Source: JACDCA01 sp040881785 (GTDB taxonomy: Bacteria; Acidobacteriota; Vicinamibacteria; Vicinamibacterales; 2-12-FULL-66-21). From it: a stretch of 14,111 bases of DNA. The notes beneath the pieces are model-generated. The model was given only the letters and a program-made list of their open reading frames with translations, did not search any database and had not been told where the DNA came from. Below, piece by piece: positions 1-6,532 of this stretch. The translations under genes and the position numbers were made by a program. Each line of letters opens with the position of its first letter. Within the stretch, counting starts at the first letter, position 1. The DNA lies in NCBI GenBank assembly GCA_040881785.1, contig JBBECO010000226.1:1-14111 (forward strand), given 5' to 3'.

Positions 1-380
1 GGCCGCAGCAGTGCCGCATCGACCACGCTGAAGATGGCGGTCGTGGCGCCGATGCCGAGCGCGAGGGTGAGGACGGCGAGTGTGGTGAAGCCGGGCGCCC
101 GCGCGAGCAGACGCAGGCCGTAGCCGATGTCCTGCCGAAAGTCACGCCACATCCGGGTTCTCCCTGTCTCGCGATACCAGCGGGTGTCGATCTCACGGCA
201 CTCTCGCGCCACGGCAGCGAGGTTGCCGAACCGCCGGGCGGCTGTGTCCGCGGCGGTCTCCGGATCGAGACCGGCCTCGGCCAGGTCGTTCTGTCGCATC
301 TCGATGTGGGATGCGAGCTCGTCCTCGACGTCCCTGGCGACGTCAGGATCGAAGAAGCGTCGCTGCCTCGGCTCGCTCAT
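1..380 (-). CDS. ADOP-type ABC permease (MacB/FtsX family), N-terminal part
   Basis: This gene reads leftward from ATG 380-378 and leaves the window after about 126 codons, so only the N-terminus is seen. It opens with a soluble segment (MSEPRQRRFFDPDVARDVED) of the kind found before the membrane part in the ADOP (acidobacterial duplicated orphan permease) family. From about residue 85 the first membrane helix follows, with the family signature APGFTTLAVLTLALGIGA and then TTAIFSVVDAALLR. ADOP proteins have MacB-like periplasmic and FtsX-like membrane domains, usually about 800 residues, and are often paired with PadR regulators; their substrates are mostly unknown. Its start codon overlaps the PadR stop (ATGA, 377-380), implying translational coupling. 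The family call is firm; transport function is inferred. Confidence 0.9.
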   Translation of the reverse strand, partial: MSEPRQRRFFDPDVARDVEDELASHIEMRQNDLAEAGLDPETAADTAARRFGNLAAVARECREIDTRWYRETGRTRMWRDFRQDIGYGLRLLARAPGFTTLAVLTLALGIGATTAIFSVVDAALLR

Positions 381-724
381 AGCCGCGGACGTCTGGCCTC
401 GAGGACGCGAGACACGGATGCAGAAAAGTTCTCCCAGCGGGACCGTTCGGCCCGAAGCTGCGCGCGTCCCTGCTCGGTGAGCGTGTATTGCTTGACGCGG
501 CGGTTGCTGTCGGAAACCGTCCATTCCGAGGTCAGGAGGCCGCGCGCCTGCAGACGGTGCAGCGCGGGGTAGAGCGAGCCCTCCTCGATCGGCAGGTCGT
601 CACCGGCCGTCTCCTCGATCCACCGCGCGATGCCGTAGCCGTGCTTGGGCCCCCAGCTCAGGGCCTTGAGGATCAGCACCCCCAGCGTCCCCTGCAGCAG
701 GTCGATCGTCGTCCGGTCGTTCAT
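377..724 (-). CDS. PadR-family transcriptional regulator
   Basis: A 115-residue protein of the short PadR class, which typically has a winged-helix domain and a short C-terminal dimerisation helix. Visible hallmarks are LLQGTLGVLILKAL (residues about 9-22), HGYGIARWIEE, the recognition and wing segment EEGSLYPALHRLQARGLL, and the wing strand KQYTLTEQGRAQL. PadR proteins are usually dimeric repressors that bind ligands or sense envelope stress, and they often control an adjacent transporter. Here the stop overlaps the start of the ADOP permease, so both are probably one operon and PadR may autoregulate it. No good Shine-Dalgarno precedes the ATG; the predicted promoter lies so close that the message may be leaderless. 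Confidence 0.93.
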   Translation of the reverse strand: MNDRTTIDLLQGTLGVLILKALSWGPKHGYGIARWIEETAGDDLPIEEGSLYPALHRLQARGLLTSEWTVSDSNRRVKQYTLTEQGRAQLRAERSRWENFSASVSRVLEARRPRL

Positions 725-733
725 GCCCGCGAC

Positions 734-761
734 GATATACCTGTCATTCTAGGGGTGTCAA
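734..761 (-). promoter_or_regulatory. predicted promoter of the padR-permease operon
   Basis: On the minus strand a perfect -35 hexamer TTGACA (761-756) is followed after 16 bp by TATATC (739-734), a 4/6 match to the -10 consensus. The -10 ends only 9 nt before the PadR ATG (724), so the transcript should start about 0-3 nt from the start codon. The pentamer TGACA occurs twice here, at the -35 and again in the spacer (747-743), a possible operator half-site arrangement for autoregulation by PadR. The call rests on visual matching only. Confidence 0.45.
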
Positions 762-773
762 GGGCGGAATCAC

Positions 774-807
774 GTGCCCGTGCCGCGTGCCGGGTACCAC
801 GTGCGGG
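774..807. repeat. degenerate heptamer array (GTGCCGN units)
   Basis: Five successive units, each beginning GT, run at 774-779 (6 nt), 780-786, 787-793, 794-800 and 801-807, the best being GTGCCGC and GTGCCGG. It lies between the divergent padR promoter and the small gene at 888. Period-7 arrays also occur at 10773-10847 and 13773-13800. The units are degenerate, so this could be chance in GC-rich DNA. Confidence 0.4.
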
Positions 808-887
808 AAGCGCCGTGGCCGCTGTCCGGCTCGGCACCCTTTACCGAGTGCCCGGCTCGCGGATACTCTACAGGGGAACTCGCAGCC

Positions 888-1142
888 ATGCCGTTCTCCC
901 TCGACACCACAGATGACGCGCGAGACGCGCAACGGGATGTCTATCGCCGCCTGGGAGGGTCCGCGCGCGTTGAGATCGCGTTCCGCCTGAACGCGTTGGT
1001 CCGGCAGACCGCGATGGCGGGCATCCGCCGGCGCCATCCGGCTTACACCGACGGCGATGTGACCGCAGCCTACCGGAGGCTGACACTCGGCGACGAACTC
1101 GTCCGGCGGGTCTACCCGAATCAGCCACTCGTCGATCCATGA
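888..1142 (+). CDS. uncharacterised small protein, partner of the downstream nucleotidyltransferase
   Basis: An 84-residue protein from ATG 888. I chose this start because AGGGG (872-876) lies upstream and the protein begins at a plausible boundary; longer forms from 774 would extend into the GC-rich heptamer region. It is rich in Arg and predicted mostly helical, with AGIRRRHPAYTDGDVTAAYRRLTLGDELVRRV as the most distinctive part. I recall similar short proteins beside nucleotidyltransferases in Acidobacteriota and Myxococcota, but I know of no assigned function. The TGA (1140-1142) overlaps the ATG of the next gene by 4 nt, so the two are almost certainly co-translated. By position it could be an antitoxin or partner subunit, but no known DNA-binding or antitoxin motif is visible. 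Confidence 0.7.
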   Translation: MPFSLDTTDDARDAQRDVYRRLGGSARVEIAFRLNALVRQTAMAGIRRRHPAYTDGDVTAAYRRLTLGDELVRRVYPNQPLVDP

Positions 1143-1750
1143 GCCCCGAAGAGGAGGCCCTCGCGACAGTCGTGCGTGACCTGAACCGGCTGGGCATTCC
1201 CTACATGCTCACCGGATCGGTGGCGTCCAGCTACCACGGCCATCCTCGGGCCACTCACGACGCCGATCTGGTCATCGATCCAACACCCGCGCAACTCGAG
1301 GATTTGATCGAGCAACTCGCCTCCGATGACTTCTACGTGGACGCGGACAGCGCGCGTGACGCGCTGCGAAGGCGCAGCCAGTTCAATGTCATCCACACAC
1401 AATCCGCGAGCAAGATCGACTTGATCATCCGGCGCGATCGGCCGTTCTCGCAGGAGGAGTTCGCCAGGCGCATGGAGGTCGATCTCTCCTTCGCGAAGGC
1501 GGTGTCCATCGTCACGGCGGAGGATGCCCTCCTCTCAAAGCTGGAGTGGGCGCGGCGTTCCGGCGACTCCGAGAAACAACTCACCGATGCCGCCGGCGTA
1601 CTACACCTCAACCCGACCCTCGACCGCGCATACGTCGAGCGCTGGGCCACGGCGCTCCGCGTCAGCGATCTCTGGCGGCGAATCTACCGAACTTTGACCT
1701 CCCGAGATCGTTATCGCCGGCCCCGTCGAGACAAGCAACAACAGTGTTGA
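1139..1750 (+). CDS. minimal nucleotidyltransferase-fold protein (AbiEii/MNT-like)
   Basis: A 203-residue protein with the polymerase-beta-type nucleotidyltransferase signature. A glycine-serine pair GS (residues 26-27) is followed by RATHDADLVID, giving the metal-binding DxD at D41/D43, and a third acidic residue is likely D94 in SKIDLIIRRD. The later segment AEDALLSKLEWARRSG resembles the helical region of AbiEii-like and related stand-alone nucleotidyltransferases. Such proteins transfer a nucleotide to tRNA or protein, and several act as toxins with a neighbouring small antitoxin; the substrate here is unknown. It is coupled by ATGA to the upstream small gene. The last about 20 residues are basic and low-complexity, and the TGA (1748-1750) falls inside the first unit of a repeat array, so the C-terminus may have been redefined by repeat insertion. 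Confidence 0.8.
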   Translation: MSPEEEALATVVRDLNRLGIPYMLTGSVASSYHGHPRATHDADLVIDPTPAQLEDLIEQLASDDFYVDADSARDALRRRSQFNVIHTQSASKIDLIIRRDRPFSQEEFARRMEVDLSFAKAVSIVTAEDALLSKLEWARRSGDSEKQLTDAAGVLHLNPTLDRAYVERWATALRVSDLWRRIYRTLTSRDRYRRPRRDKQQQC

Positions 1751-1829
1751 ACCGTGTTGAACCCGCCTTCGCCAAGGCTTCGGCGGGCAAGCCGTGGCCG
1801 TGTTGAACCGTGTTGCACCGTGGCAGACC
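1744..1829. repeat. decamer tandem array (GTGTTGAACC units)
   Basis: Units of 10 bp occur at 1744-1753 and 1754-1763 (identical), 1800-1809 (identical), 1810-1819 (one mismatch) and 1820-1829 (degenerate). The array is interrupted by a 26-nt palindrome (1762-1787) and a short spacer. It contains the stop codon of the nucleotidyltransferase and the proposed GTG start of the MFS gene. Confidence 0.7.
1762..1787. repeat. 26-nt palindromic element, copy 1 (REP-like)
   Basis: The outer arms CCCGCC (1762-1767) and GGCGGG (1782-1787) pair perfectly, and an inner GCC-AA-GGC forms a second 3-bp stem, with 3-nt unpaired spacers on each side. Copy 2 at 6111-6136 has exactly the same layout. This looks like a small dispersed palindrome; it could also act as a transcript 3' hairpin for the nucleotidyltransferase gene, though no T-run follows. 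Confidence 0.65.
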
Positions 1830-2980
1830 GTGGCGGTGGTCTGCGTGGCCGAGATTCTCAGCATGACGCCGTTCTCGATGTTCCTGGCGCTCCAGCCGCA
1901 GCTCCAGGACGTCTGGGCACTCAACAACACGGCGTCAGGCTGGATCAGTGCGGCCTACTTCGCCGGCTACATGAGCGCCGTGCCGGTGCTCGCCAGCCTG
2001 ACGGATCGCATCGACGCGCGGCGCGTGTGGCTGGCCGCGTGTGCGCTCGCCGGCGCCGGCGCGCTGGGCTTTGCGCTGGTGGCCGACAGCATGTGGACGG
2101 CCGTGGGTCTACAACTGGTGACCGGCGCAGGGCTGGCCGGCACGTACATGCCCGGGCTGAAGGTCATCACCGACCGCCTCCCGCACATCCCGAAGCCACG
2201 CCACGTCGCCTTCTACACCACGTCGTTCACGATCGGGTCGAGCCTCTCGTTCTGGATCATCGGCTTTCTCGATTCCCTGGTCGCCTGGCGTGTGGCGGTG
2301 GCGCTGTCGGCGCTCGGTCCGCTCGCCGGCTGCCTGCTCGTCTGGCTCGCGCTGCGACCGTCCCCCGTGGCCCCGCATGCTCATGCCGCCCCGGGCGTCC
2401 ACGCCAGGGCCGTCGTCCGCTCGGCCGACACGATGCGCTATGTCGTGGGGTATGCCGCGCACGTGTGGGAGCTGTTTGCGCTCCGCGCGTGGGTCATCCC
2501 CTTCATCGTCTTCTGCCAGGGGATCCGCGGCAGCGACCCGCCGCTCACCGTGGCGACACTCGCCGCACTGGTCTCGCTGGTTGGCGTCCCGTCCAGCATT
2601 GCCGGCGCCGAGCTGACCGGACGGACCTCGCGCCGGCGCGTGATCATCACGGTCATGCTGCTGTCGATCGTGGCGAGCCTCGTCGTGGTCCCGGCGGCGC
2701 TCAGTTCGTGGTGGCTGGTGATCCTGGCCGCGTGCGCGTACAACGGCGTCATCAGCGCGGACTCGGCCGCCCTCACGTCGGGCGCGGTCGCCGTGGCGCC
2801 GCCGGCGAGCCGCGGCACGGCGCTGGCGATCTATTCGACGGTGGGATTTGCCGCCGCCAGCGCCGGCACCTTCGCGGTCGGCCTGACGCTGGACCTGCTC
2901 GGCGGGCAATCCGTCATGAGCTGGATGGCCGCCTTCGCGATCATGTCGGCGCCGAACCTGATCGGCGCGCTCGCGATTCA
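1794..2980 (+). CDS. MFS transporter, 3' end lost in assembly gap
   Basis: About 395 codons of a major facilitator superfamily permease are visible before the N gap. Hydrophobic helices span the whole length; ASLTDRIDARRVW between helices 2 and 3 matches the MFS motif A position, and GTYMPGLKVITDRLP follows helix 4. The family is usually about 400 residues with 12 helices, so only a short tail is missing. Its likely role is proton- or gradient-driven transport of a small molecule across the inner membrane; the substrate cannot be inferred. The start is uncertain: GTG 1794, GTG 1800 or GTG 1830 are all in frame, none has a clear Shine-Dalgarno, and the first two lie at or in the decamer array. 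It converges on the decarboxylase across the gap, so they are not one operon. Confidence 0.88.
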
Positions 2981-3080
2981 NNNNNNNNNNNNNNNNNNNN
3001 NNNNNNNNNNNNNNNNNNNNNNNNNNNNNNNNNNNNNNNNNNNNNNNNNNNNNNNNNNNNNNNNNNNNNNNNNNNNNNNN
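2981..3080. other. assembly gap (100 Ns)
   Basis: Exactly 100 Ns, the usual placeholder for a gap of unknown size. It removes the C-termini of the MFS transporter on the left and the decarboxylase on the right, which converge here. The true distance between the two genes is unknown. Confidence 0.99.
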
Positions 3081-4366
3081 GGCTCCCCGTGCCACCCGGT
3101 GCCGCCCGCCCAGCACACGCGGTCCTGCTGGATCCGGGTGACAACGGCTGGCGTGATGTTCGCGCCGGACGCATCGCGAAAGCGCACCAGCACCTGATTC
3201 AGGACGACCTCGTTGAGGATCTCGATGCCTGGTTCCGCGCGGAGCCGGTCCGCCATGGCATGCGCACTTGCGCAACAGCGGTCGATCATCGCCTCGATGC
3301 CGCGCCTGCCCAGCGACTTCAATGCCGCGTAGACCGCATTCCCACGCGCGCGCCTCGAGGCCTCGGGCGTCCAGTCCTGCCCTTCTCGCTCCTCTTCGGC
3401 GCCCCGCAGCAGGTATTCGGCGGTCTGGCTCATGGACGCCCGGTGCGCGGCCGGATGCGCGACGATGACGAAGCCGGAATCGTACGGGACGTTCAGCCAC
3501 TTGTGCCCATCCACCGTCCACGAATCGGCACGCGCCACACCCCGCACGTGGTGCGCCAGGCTTCGGGAGGCGGCCGCCCACAGGCCGAAGGCGCCGTCCA
3601 CGTGCAGCCACGCGCCGCGCGCGTGGACGAGCGGCTCGATCGCCTCCATGGGATCGAAGGCGCCGGTGTTCACGTTGCCCGATTGCGCGCACACGATCGT
3701 CGGACCCGACGTTCGTGCGAGCACGGCGTCGAGGGCCGCCGGCACCATCCGTCCCTGGTCGTCGGCGTCGACATAGACGATGTTCGCCGCCCCGAGACCG
3801 ATGAACCGCGCGGCGTTCCGGATCGAGGCATGGACGTCGCGCCCGGCGATGACGTTCACGCGCGGCGCCCCTTGCAGGCCGTCCGCTTCGACATCCCACC
3901 CCACGCGCCGGAGCACTTCGTGCCGGGCCGCGGCCAGCGCCGTCGTGTTCGCCATCGTCGCACCGGTCACGAAGCCGACGCTGGCGGTCGGCGGAAGGCC
4001 CAACAGATCCAGCAGCCAGCCGGCGGCGACGTGTTCCACGGCCGCTGCGGCCGGCGAGAGCACATACAGCCCGGCGTTCTGGTCCCAGGCGGCCGTCAAC
4101 CACTCGGCGGCCACCGACGCCGGCACGCTCCCCCCGGTGACGAAACCGAAGTACCGCGGACCGGGTGAGGCGACGAGGCCCGGATCGGCCGCGTTCGCGA
4201 GATGCTCGATGACGGCGAGCGGATCCTGCGGCTCCTCCGGCAGTGGCCCGCCGAGGGCGTGCACCAGTTCGGCGAATGACGTGGAGGGAAAGACGGGACG
4301 AGCGTCAACACCCGCGAGAAAGCGTTCAGCGATCTCGCGGGTGCGACCGAGGAGCGTATCCGGCAT
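3081..4366 (-). CDS. PLP-dependent group II amino-acid decarboxylase, C-terminus lost in gap
   Basis: 428 codons are visible from ATG 4366. PLP-binding features in order are the phosphate-loop segment GFVTGATMANTTAL (131-144), the histidine of DVHASIRNA (H179) expected to stack on the cofactor ring, the aspartate of HVDGAFG (D257) expected to contact the pyridine nitrogen, and the Schiff-base lysine in TVDGHKWLNVPYDSG (K289). This is the fold-type I aromatic-amino-acid or glutamate decarboxylase superfamily, which releases CO2 to form amines; members are often annotated loosely as aminotransferases. Substrate cannot be assigned from these motifs. Compared with the usual 470-480 residues, about 45 are missing in the gap. 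It lies 28 bp downstream of the secreted-protein gene, with a hairpin between them, and may be read through from it. Confidence 0.88.
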
Positions 4367-4374
4367 GGAGTGAC

Positions 4375-4394
4375 GCCCGACCTAAAGGTCGGGC
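4375..4394. terminator. perfect 8-bp hairpin between two leftward genes
   Basis: GCCCGACC (4375-4382), loop TAAA, GGTCGGGC (4387-4394). In the leftward reading direction it starts at the base after the TAG stop of the secreted-protein gene (4397-4395) and ends 8 nt before the decarboxylase ATG. No T-run follows, so it may be a weak terminator, a processing or stabilising hairpin, or a dispersed palindrome; very similar hairpins are, to my recollection, common in acidobacterial intergenic DNA. Confidence 0.55.
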
Positions 4395-5072
4395 CTACTT
4401 CTTGCCGAAGTCCTTCACGACGATATCCACGTTGTGCGCGGCGCGGATGCCGTAGATGCCGTCGAGCGAGGTGAGCTTGCCGGCCCCGACCAGATCGGCC
4501 TTGTTGAATCCGGCGACGACGGCGCCGTTGATCGAGCATTCGGCGCGGTCACCCTTCACCGTCCAGGCAATGTTCTGCGTGACCGGCTGACCGGCCGCGG
4601 CCTTGGCGACCGACGCCGCGGGCTGCCGTTTGAAGTAGTCCGGCTTGACGACCTGGCCGTTGCTGAAGCCGCGGACCAGCGCGTCGCCGTTGCCGTAGGC
4701 CACGCAGTACATGTACGACGGCTTGTCGGTGTCGAGGCCGCTGCCGCCGATGAAGATGCCGTACGGGTGCGGATGCCCCTCCGACATCTTGGGCTCGGTG
4801 AATGAGGCGCTCACCGTGAAATCACCGCTCGCCGTGTTGGCCGGGTTCCAGTAGGTGGACTGTGAGCCGGCCGAGATGTGGAACGCGCCGTCCTTCTCTT
4901 CGAACCGCGAGTCCTTGATCGACGCCCCCTTCGCTGCGGCCGCCGGGTCCACGAGCCCCTGCCATCCCTTGACCATCACGCCGCCGCCGGCCACCTTGCG
5001 ATCGGCGTCTTGCGCCGCGGCCGGAACCGCGAGCGCGAGCGCCGCAATGCACACACCTGTTAACACACGCAT
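4395..5072 (-). CDS. secreted DUF1080-like (concanavalin-type fold) protein
   Basis: A 225-residue protein with a clear signal peptide: a short basic start, the hydrophobic run GVCIAALALAVPA, and a probable cleavage after AAA20 before QDADR. A strong Shine-Dalgarno GGAGGAG (5085-5079) fixes the start. The mature part alternates beta-rich segments such as STYWNPANTASGDFTVSASFTEPK, HPYGIFIGGSGL, SYMYCVAYGNGDALVRGF, NIAWTVKGDRAECSINGAVVAGF and GIYGIRAAHNVDIVVKDF. That pattern of a shielded hydrocarbon core ending in the phrase on non-exposed interior resembles DUF1080/3-keto-disaccharide hydrolase and laminin-G-like jelly rolls, but the resemblance is by pattern only and no catalytic residues can be named. 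It is probably periplasmic. A hydrolase, a sugar-binding protein or a structural protein are all possible. Confidence 0.72.
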   Translation of the reverse strand: MRVLTGVCIAALALAVPAAAQDADRKVAGGGVMVKGWQGLVDPAAAAKGASIKDSRFEEKDGAFHISAGSQSTYWNPANTASGDFTVSASFTEPKMSEGHPHPYGIFIGGSGLDTDKPSYMYCVAYGNGDALVRGFSNGQVVKPDYFKRQPAASVAKAAAGQPVTQNIAWTVKGDRAECSINGAVVAGFNKADLVGAGKLTSLDGIYGIRAAHNVDIVVKDFGKK

Positions 5073-5096
5073 GAGTTTCTCCTCCCGAAAAACGAG

Positions 5097-5125
5097 GGTC
5101 TAGCTTAATCGACTTGCGGGGTCAA
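5097..5125 (-). promoter_or_regulatory. candidate promoter of the secreted-protein gene
   Basis: On the minus strand TTGACC (5125-5120, 5/6 to the -35 consensus) is followed after exactly 17 bp by TAGACC (5102-5097, 3/6 to the -10). It lies between the hairpin after the hydrolase gene and the Shine-Dalgarno of the secreted-protein gene, which suits independent transcription of that gene. The -10 match is weak. Confidence 0.38.
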
Positions 5126-5132
5126 GGGAATC

Positions 5133-5162
5133 ACCGTGGGACGAAAGCCATCCGTCCCCGGT
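5133..5162 (-). terminator. hairpin at the 3' end of the MBL-fold gene
   Basis: CGTCCC (5153-5158) pairs with GGGACG (5138-5143), and the stem continues past a bulged T with CGGT/ACCG (5159-5162 and 5133-5136), giving about 10 bp around a 9-nt loop. It begins at the first base of the stop codon region and is followed leftward by GATTCCC rather than a T-run, so intrinsic termination is uncertain. Confidence 0.4.
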
Positions 5163-5968
5163 CAGAGCTGCAGGGCTTCTCCCTCCGCCGCTGTCTCTGT
5201 CGCGGCGAACACACGTCTGGCATCCACGCGGATTCTCACGAGCTCTTCATCACTCCGTCCGGGCTTGTGATGGAACAGCCAGAGGCCGCCGATGTCGTGG
5301 GTTGCGGCGAATTCGGCGCACTGCCGCCAGTCGCTGTGTCCCCAGCCCTTGTGCGCGGCGATCTCGTCGGGCGTGAAATGCGAATCGAGGACCATCGCGC
5401 CGGCGCCGCGTGCGAACTCGGCCAGCACCTCATCCCGCGCCGGATCGCCGAACTCGTGGTCGGTCGCGTAGACCAGGTCGCCCGTGAGCCCCCTCACCCG
5501 GTACCCGAGCGAGCCCCCCGGGTGATTCAACGCGATCGCGGACACATCGAAGCCGCCGATCCGCATCTCACCGGGCCCGATGACTTCGATCTGTGGACGA
5601 TTCGGCAGGTGCTCGACGGGTACGGGAAAGAACGGCGGACCGAAGATCGTCTCGACCCACGCCGGATCGTGCACCTCGAACCGCGGCGCGAAGATCTGCG
5701 GCTTCCAGCCTGGCTGATACAGCTGCGCGAGGAACGGCAGCCCCTGGATATGGTCCCAGTGATAGTGGGTCAGCAGGATCGGCAGCTCCCGCGGCTCCCC
5801 CTGCAACGCCGCGCCGAGCCCGACGATGCCCGAGCCGGCATCGAAGACGAGCGTGTTCCCGGTCCGCTCGTCGGACACTTCGAGACACGACGTATTACAG
5901 CCATGCCCGATCGTCGAAGGCGTGGCCCAGGGCACCGAGCCGCGCACCCCCCAGAATCTCACCTGCAT
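5162..5968 (-). CDS. metallo-beta-lactamase-fold hydrolase (PhnP/phosphodiesterase-like)
   Basis: A 268-residue protein starting at ATG 5968, with AGGA 6 nt upstream; longer in-frame extensions to 6325 cross the N gap and repeat DNA and are rejected. The opening MQVRFWGVRGSVP and GCNTSCLEV (24-32) are typical of the PhnP-like branch. The zinc-binding motif is HYHWDH (68-73, pattern HxHxDH); further likely ligands are H149 in LNHPGG, D170 in YATDHE and a late histidine, H211 or H233/H234. Such enzymes cleave phosphodiester or cyclic-nucleotide-like substrates; the actual substrate is unknown. It is cytoplasmic, since no signal peptide is seen. Its leftward neighbour has its own promoter and signal peptide, so the two need not be functionally linked. 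Confidence 0.9.
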   Translation of the reverse strand: MQVRFWGVRGSVPWATPSTIGHGCNTSCLEVSDERTGNTLVFDAGSGIVGLGAALQGEPRELPILLTHYHWDHIQGLPFLAQLYQPGWKPQIFAPRFEVHDPAWVETIFGPPFFPVPVEHLPNRPQIEVIGPGEMRIGGFDVSAIALNHPGGSLGYRVRGLTGDLVYATDHEFGDPARDEVLAEFARGAGAMVLDSHFTPDEIAAHKGWGHSDWRQCAEFAATHDIGGLWLFHHKPGRSDEELVRIRVDARRVFAATETAAEGEALQL

Positions 5969-6110
5969 TCGAATCCTACAGTCCGCCCGTGGGCCGGTCC
6001 ATCTGCTCCATCGCGCCCGCGCGAGACGCGCGTGCTCCGGTATGGTACAGCGTTCGGGCCTGAGCCGGGAACGCCCCGGCCCGCCTTCGCGCCAGAGGCA
6101 CGTCGGCGCG

Positions 6111-6136
6111 TCCGCCGTAGCCGTGGCGGAGGCGGA
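6111..6136. repeat. 26-nt palindromic element, copy 2 (REP-like)
   Basis: TCCGCC (6111-6116) and GGCGGA (6131-6136) form the outer stem, with an inner GCC-GT-GGC (6120-6127) and 3-nt spacers, exactly the layout of copy 1 at 1762-1787. The outermost pair is T-A here and C-G in copy 1. The element ends at the base before the 10-N gap. Confidence 0.65.
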
Positions 6137-6146
6137 NNNNNNNNNN
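6137..6146. other. assembly gap (10 Ns)
   Basis: Ten Ns between the copy-2 palindrome and a second hairpin. Sequencing or assembly probably stalled at the hairpin-forming DNA. The real gap length is unknown. Confidence 0.98.
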
Positions 6147-6161
6147 AGGGGCGAAGCCCCT
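6147..6161. repeat. 15-nt hairpin adjoining the 10-N gap
   Basis: AGGGGC (6147-6152), loop GAA, GCCCCT (6156-6161): a perfect 6-bp stem with a GNA-type triloop. Together with the palindrome on the other side of the gap it probably forms one larger repeat unit that the assembler could not close. Confidence 0.5.
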
Positions 6162-6177
6162 CGGATGAAGATGAAAC

Positions 6178-6256
6178 GTGCCGCCGCCCCGGGACAGGGA
6201 ATCAGGGGCCGTGGGACGGGGGAATCGGCACGGCCGCCCTGCCCCGGGGCTGGCAC
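6178..6256. repeat. nested inverted repeat, possible cruciform or structured RNA
   Basis: The outer arms (6178-6199 and 6237-6256) share GTGCC, GCCCCGGG and CAGGG in inverted orientation, with a 2-nt insertion and two mismatches. Inside, GGCCGTG (6207-6213) pairs with CACGGCC (6229-6235). The whole could fold into one long imperfect stem. It may be a dispersed repeat or part of the kinase leader; no T-run, ORF or known RNA family is recognised. Confidence 0.5.
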
Positions 6257-6532
6257 GCAGACGATACCCGTGGGCAGTAGGAGAACGCACTCCAGCCAGC
6301 AGATGAGATCCCGCCGGGAAAACACCGGAGAAAGCCCCGGCTCCCCCGAACACCCGATGTGCCTGTGCTTTGCCGCTCAGTAGACTCGGAAGGTGACAGC
6401 CTTCCACATCAGGATCATTCCGCCGCGGCCTGCAGACCCTACGGCAGAGCTCCCCTCTTAAGGATTACCGAACCCATGGCCTTCGGGATACCCTATCTCT
6501 CTGATGCGAATGCTCGAGCCCGGGGAGGTCAG

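Larger units (their letters stand above)
5969..6532. other. 564-bp intergenic region rich in palindromes
   Basis: This stretch lies between the divergent MBL-fold and histidine kinase genes. Reading left to right it holds the start-proximal region of the MBL gene, a 26-nt palindrome (6111-6136), the 10-N gap (6137-6146), a 15-nt hairpin (6147-6161), a nested inverted repeat (6178-6256), a small hairpin GGAAGG/CCTTCC (6388-6405) and the kinase Shine-Dalgarno (6522-6528). Open frames that cross it look like translated repeat DNA. I see no tRNA, rRNA or convincing promoter. Confidence 0.75.

Noticed and set aside
1744..1829. CRISPR array
   Set aside because: Units are 10 bp with no unique spacers of regular length and no cas genes in the window.
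2109..4103. Long minus-strand frame through the same region
   Set aside because: It is the off-frame complement of the MFS gene and decarboxylase, with GC-biased low-complexity residues and no domain.
1754..4168. Very long open frame across the MFS gene, the N gap and the decarboxylase
   Set aside because: It crosses 100 Ns, opposes or shifts from two recognised genes, and its product is Arg-rich shadow translation.
5114..6280. Plus-strand frame opposite the MBL-fold gene
   Set aside because: It is antisense to a gene with a full metal-binding motif and runs into the N gap.
5969..6325. N-terminal extension of the MBL-fold gene
   Set aside because: It would translate through the 10-N gap and the palindromes; ATG 5968 has an AGGA and the family N-terminus.
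6359..6532. GTG-initiated extension of the histidine kinase
   Set aside because: The extra residues match no domain, whereas ATG 6533 has a strong Shine-Dalgarno and leads into a membrane helix.
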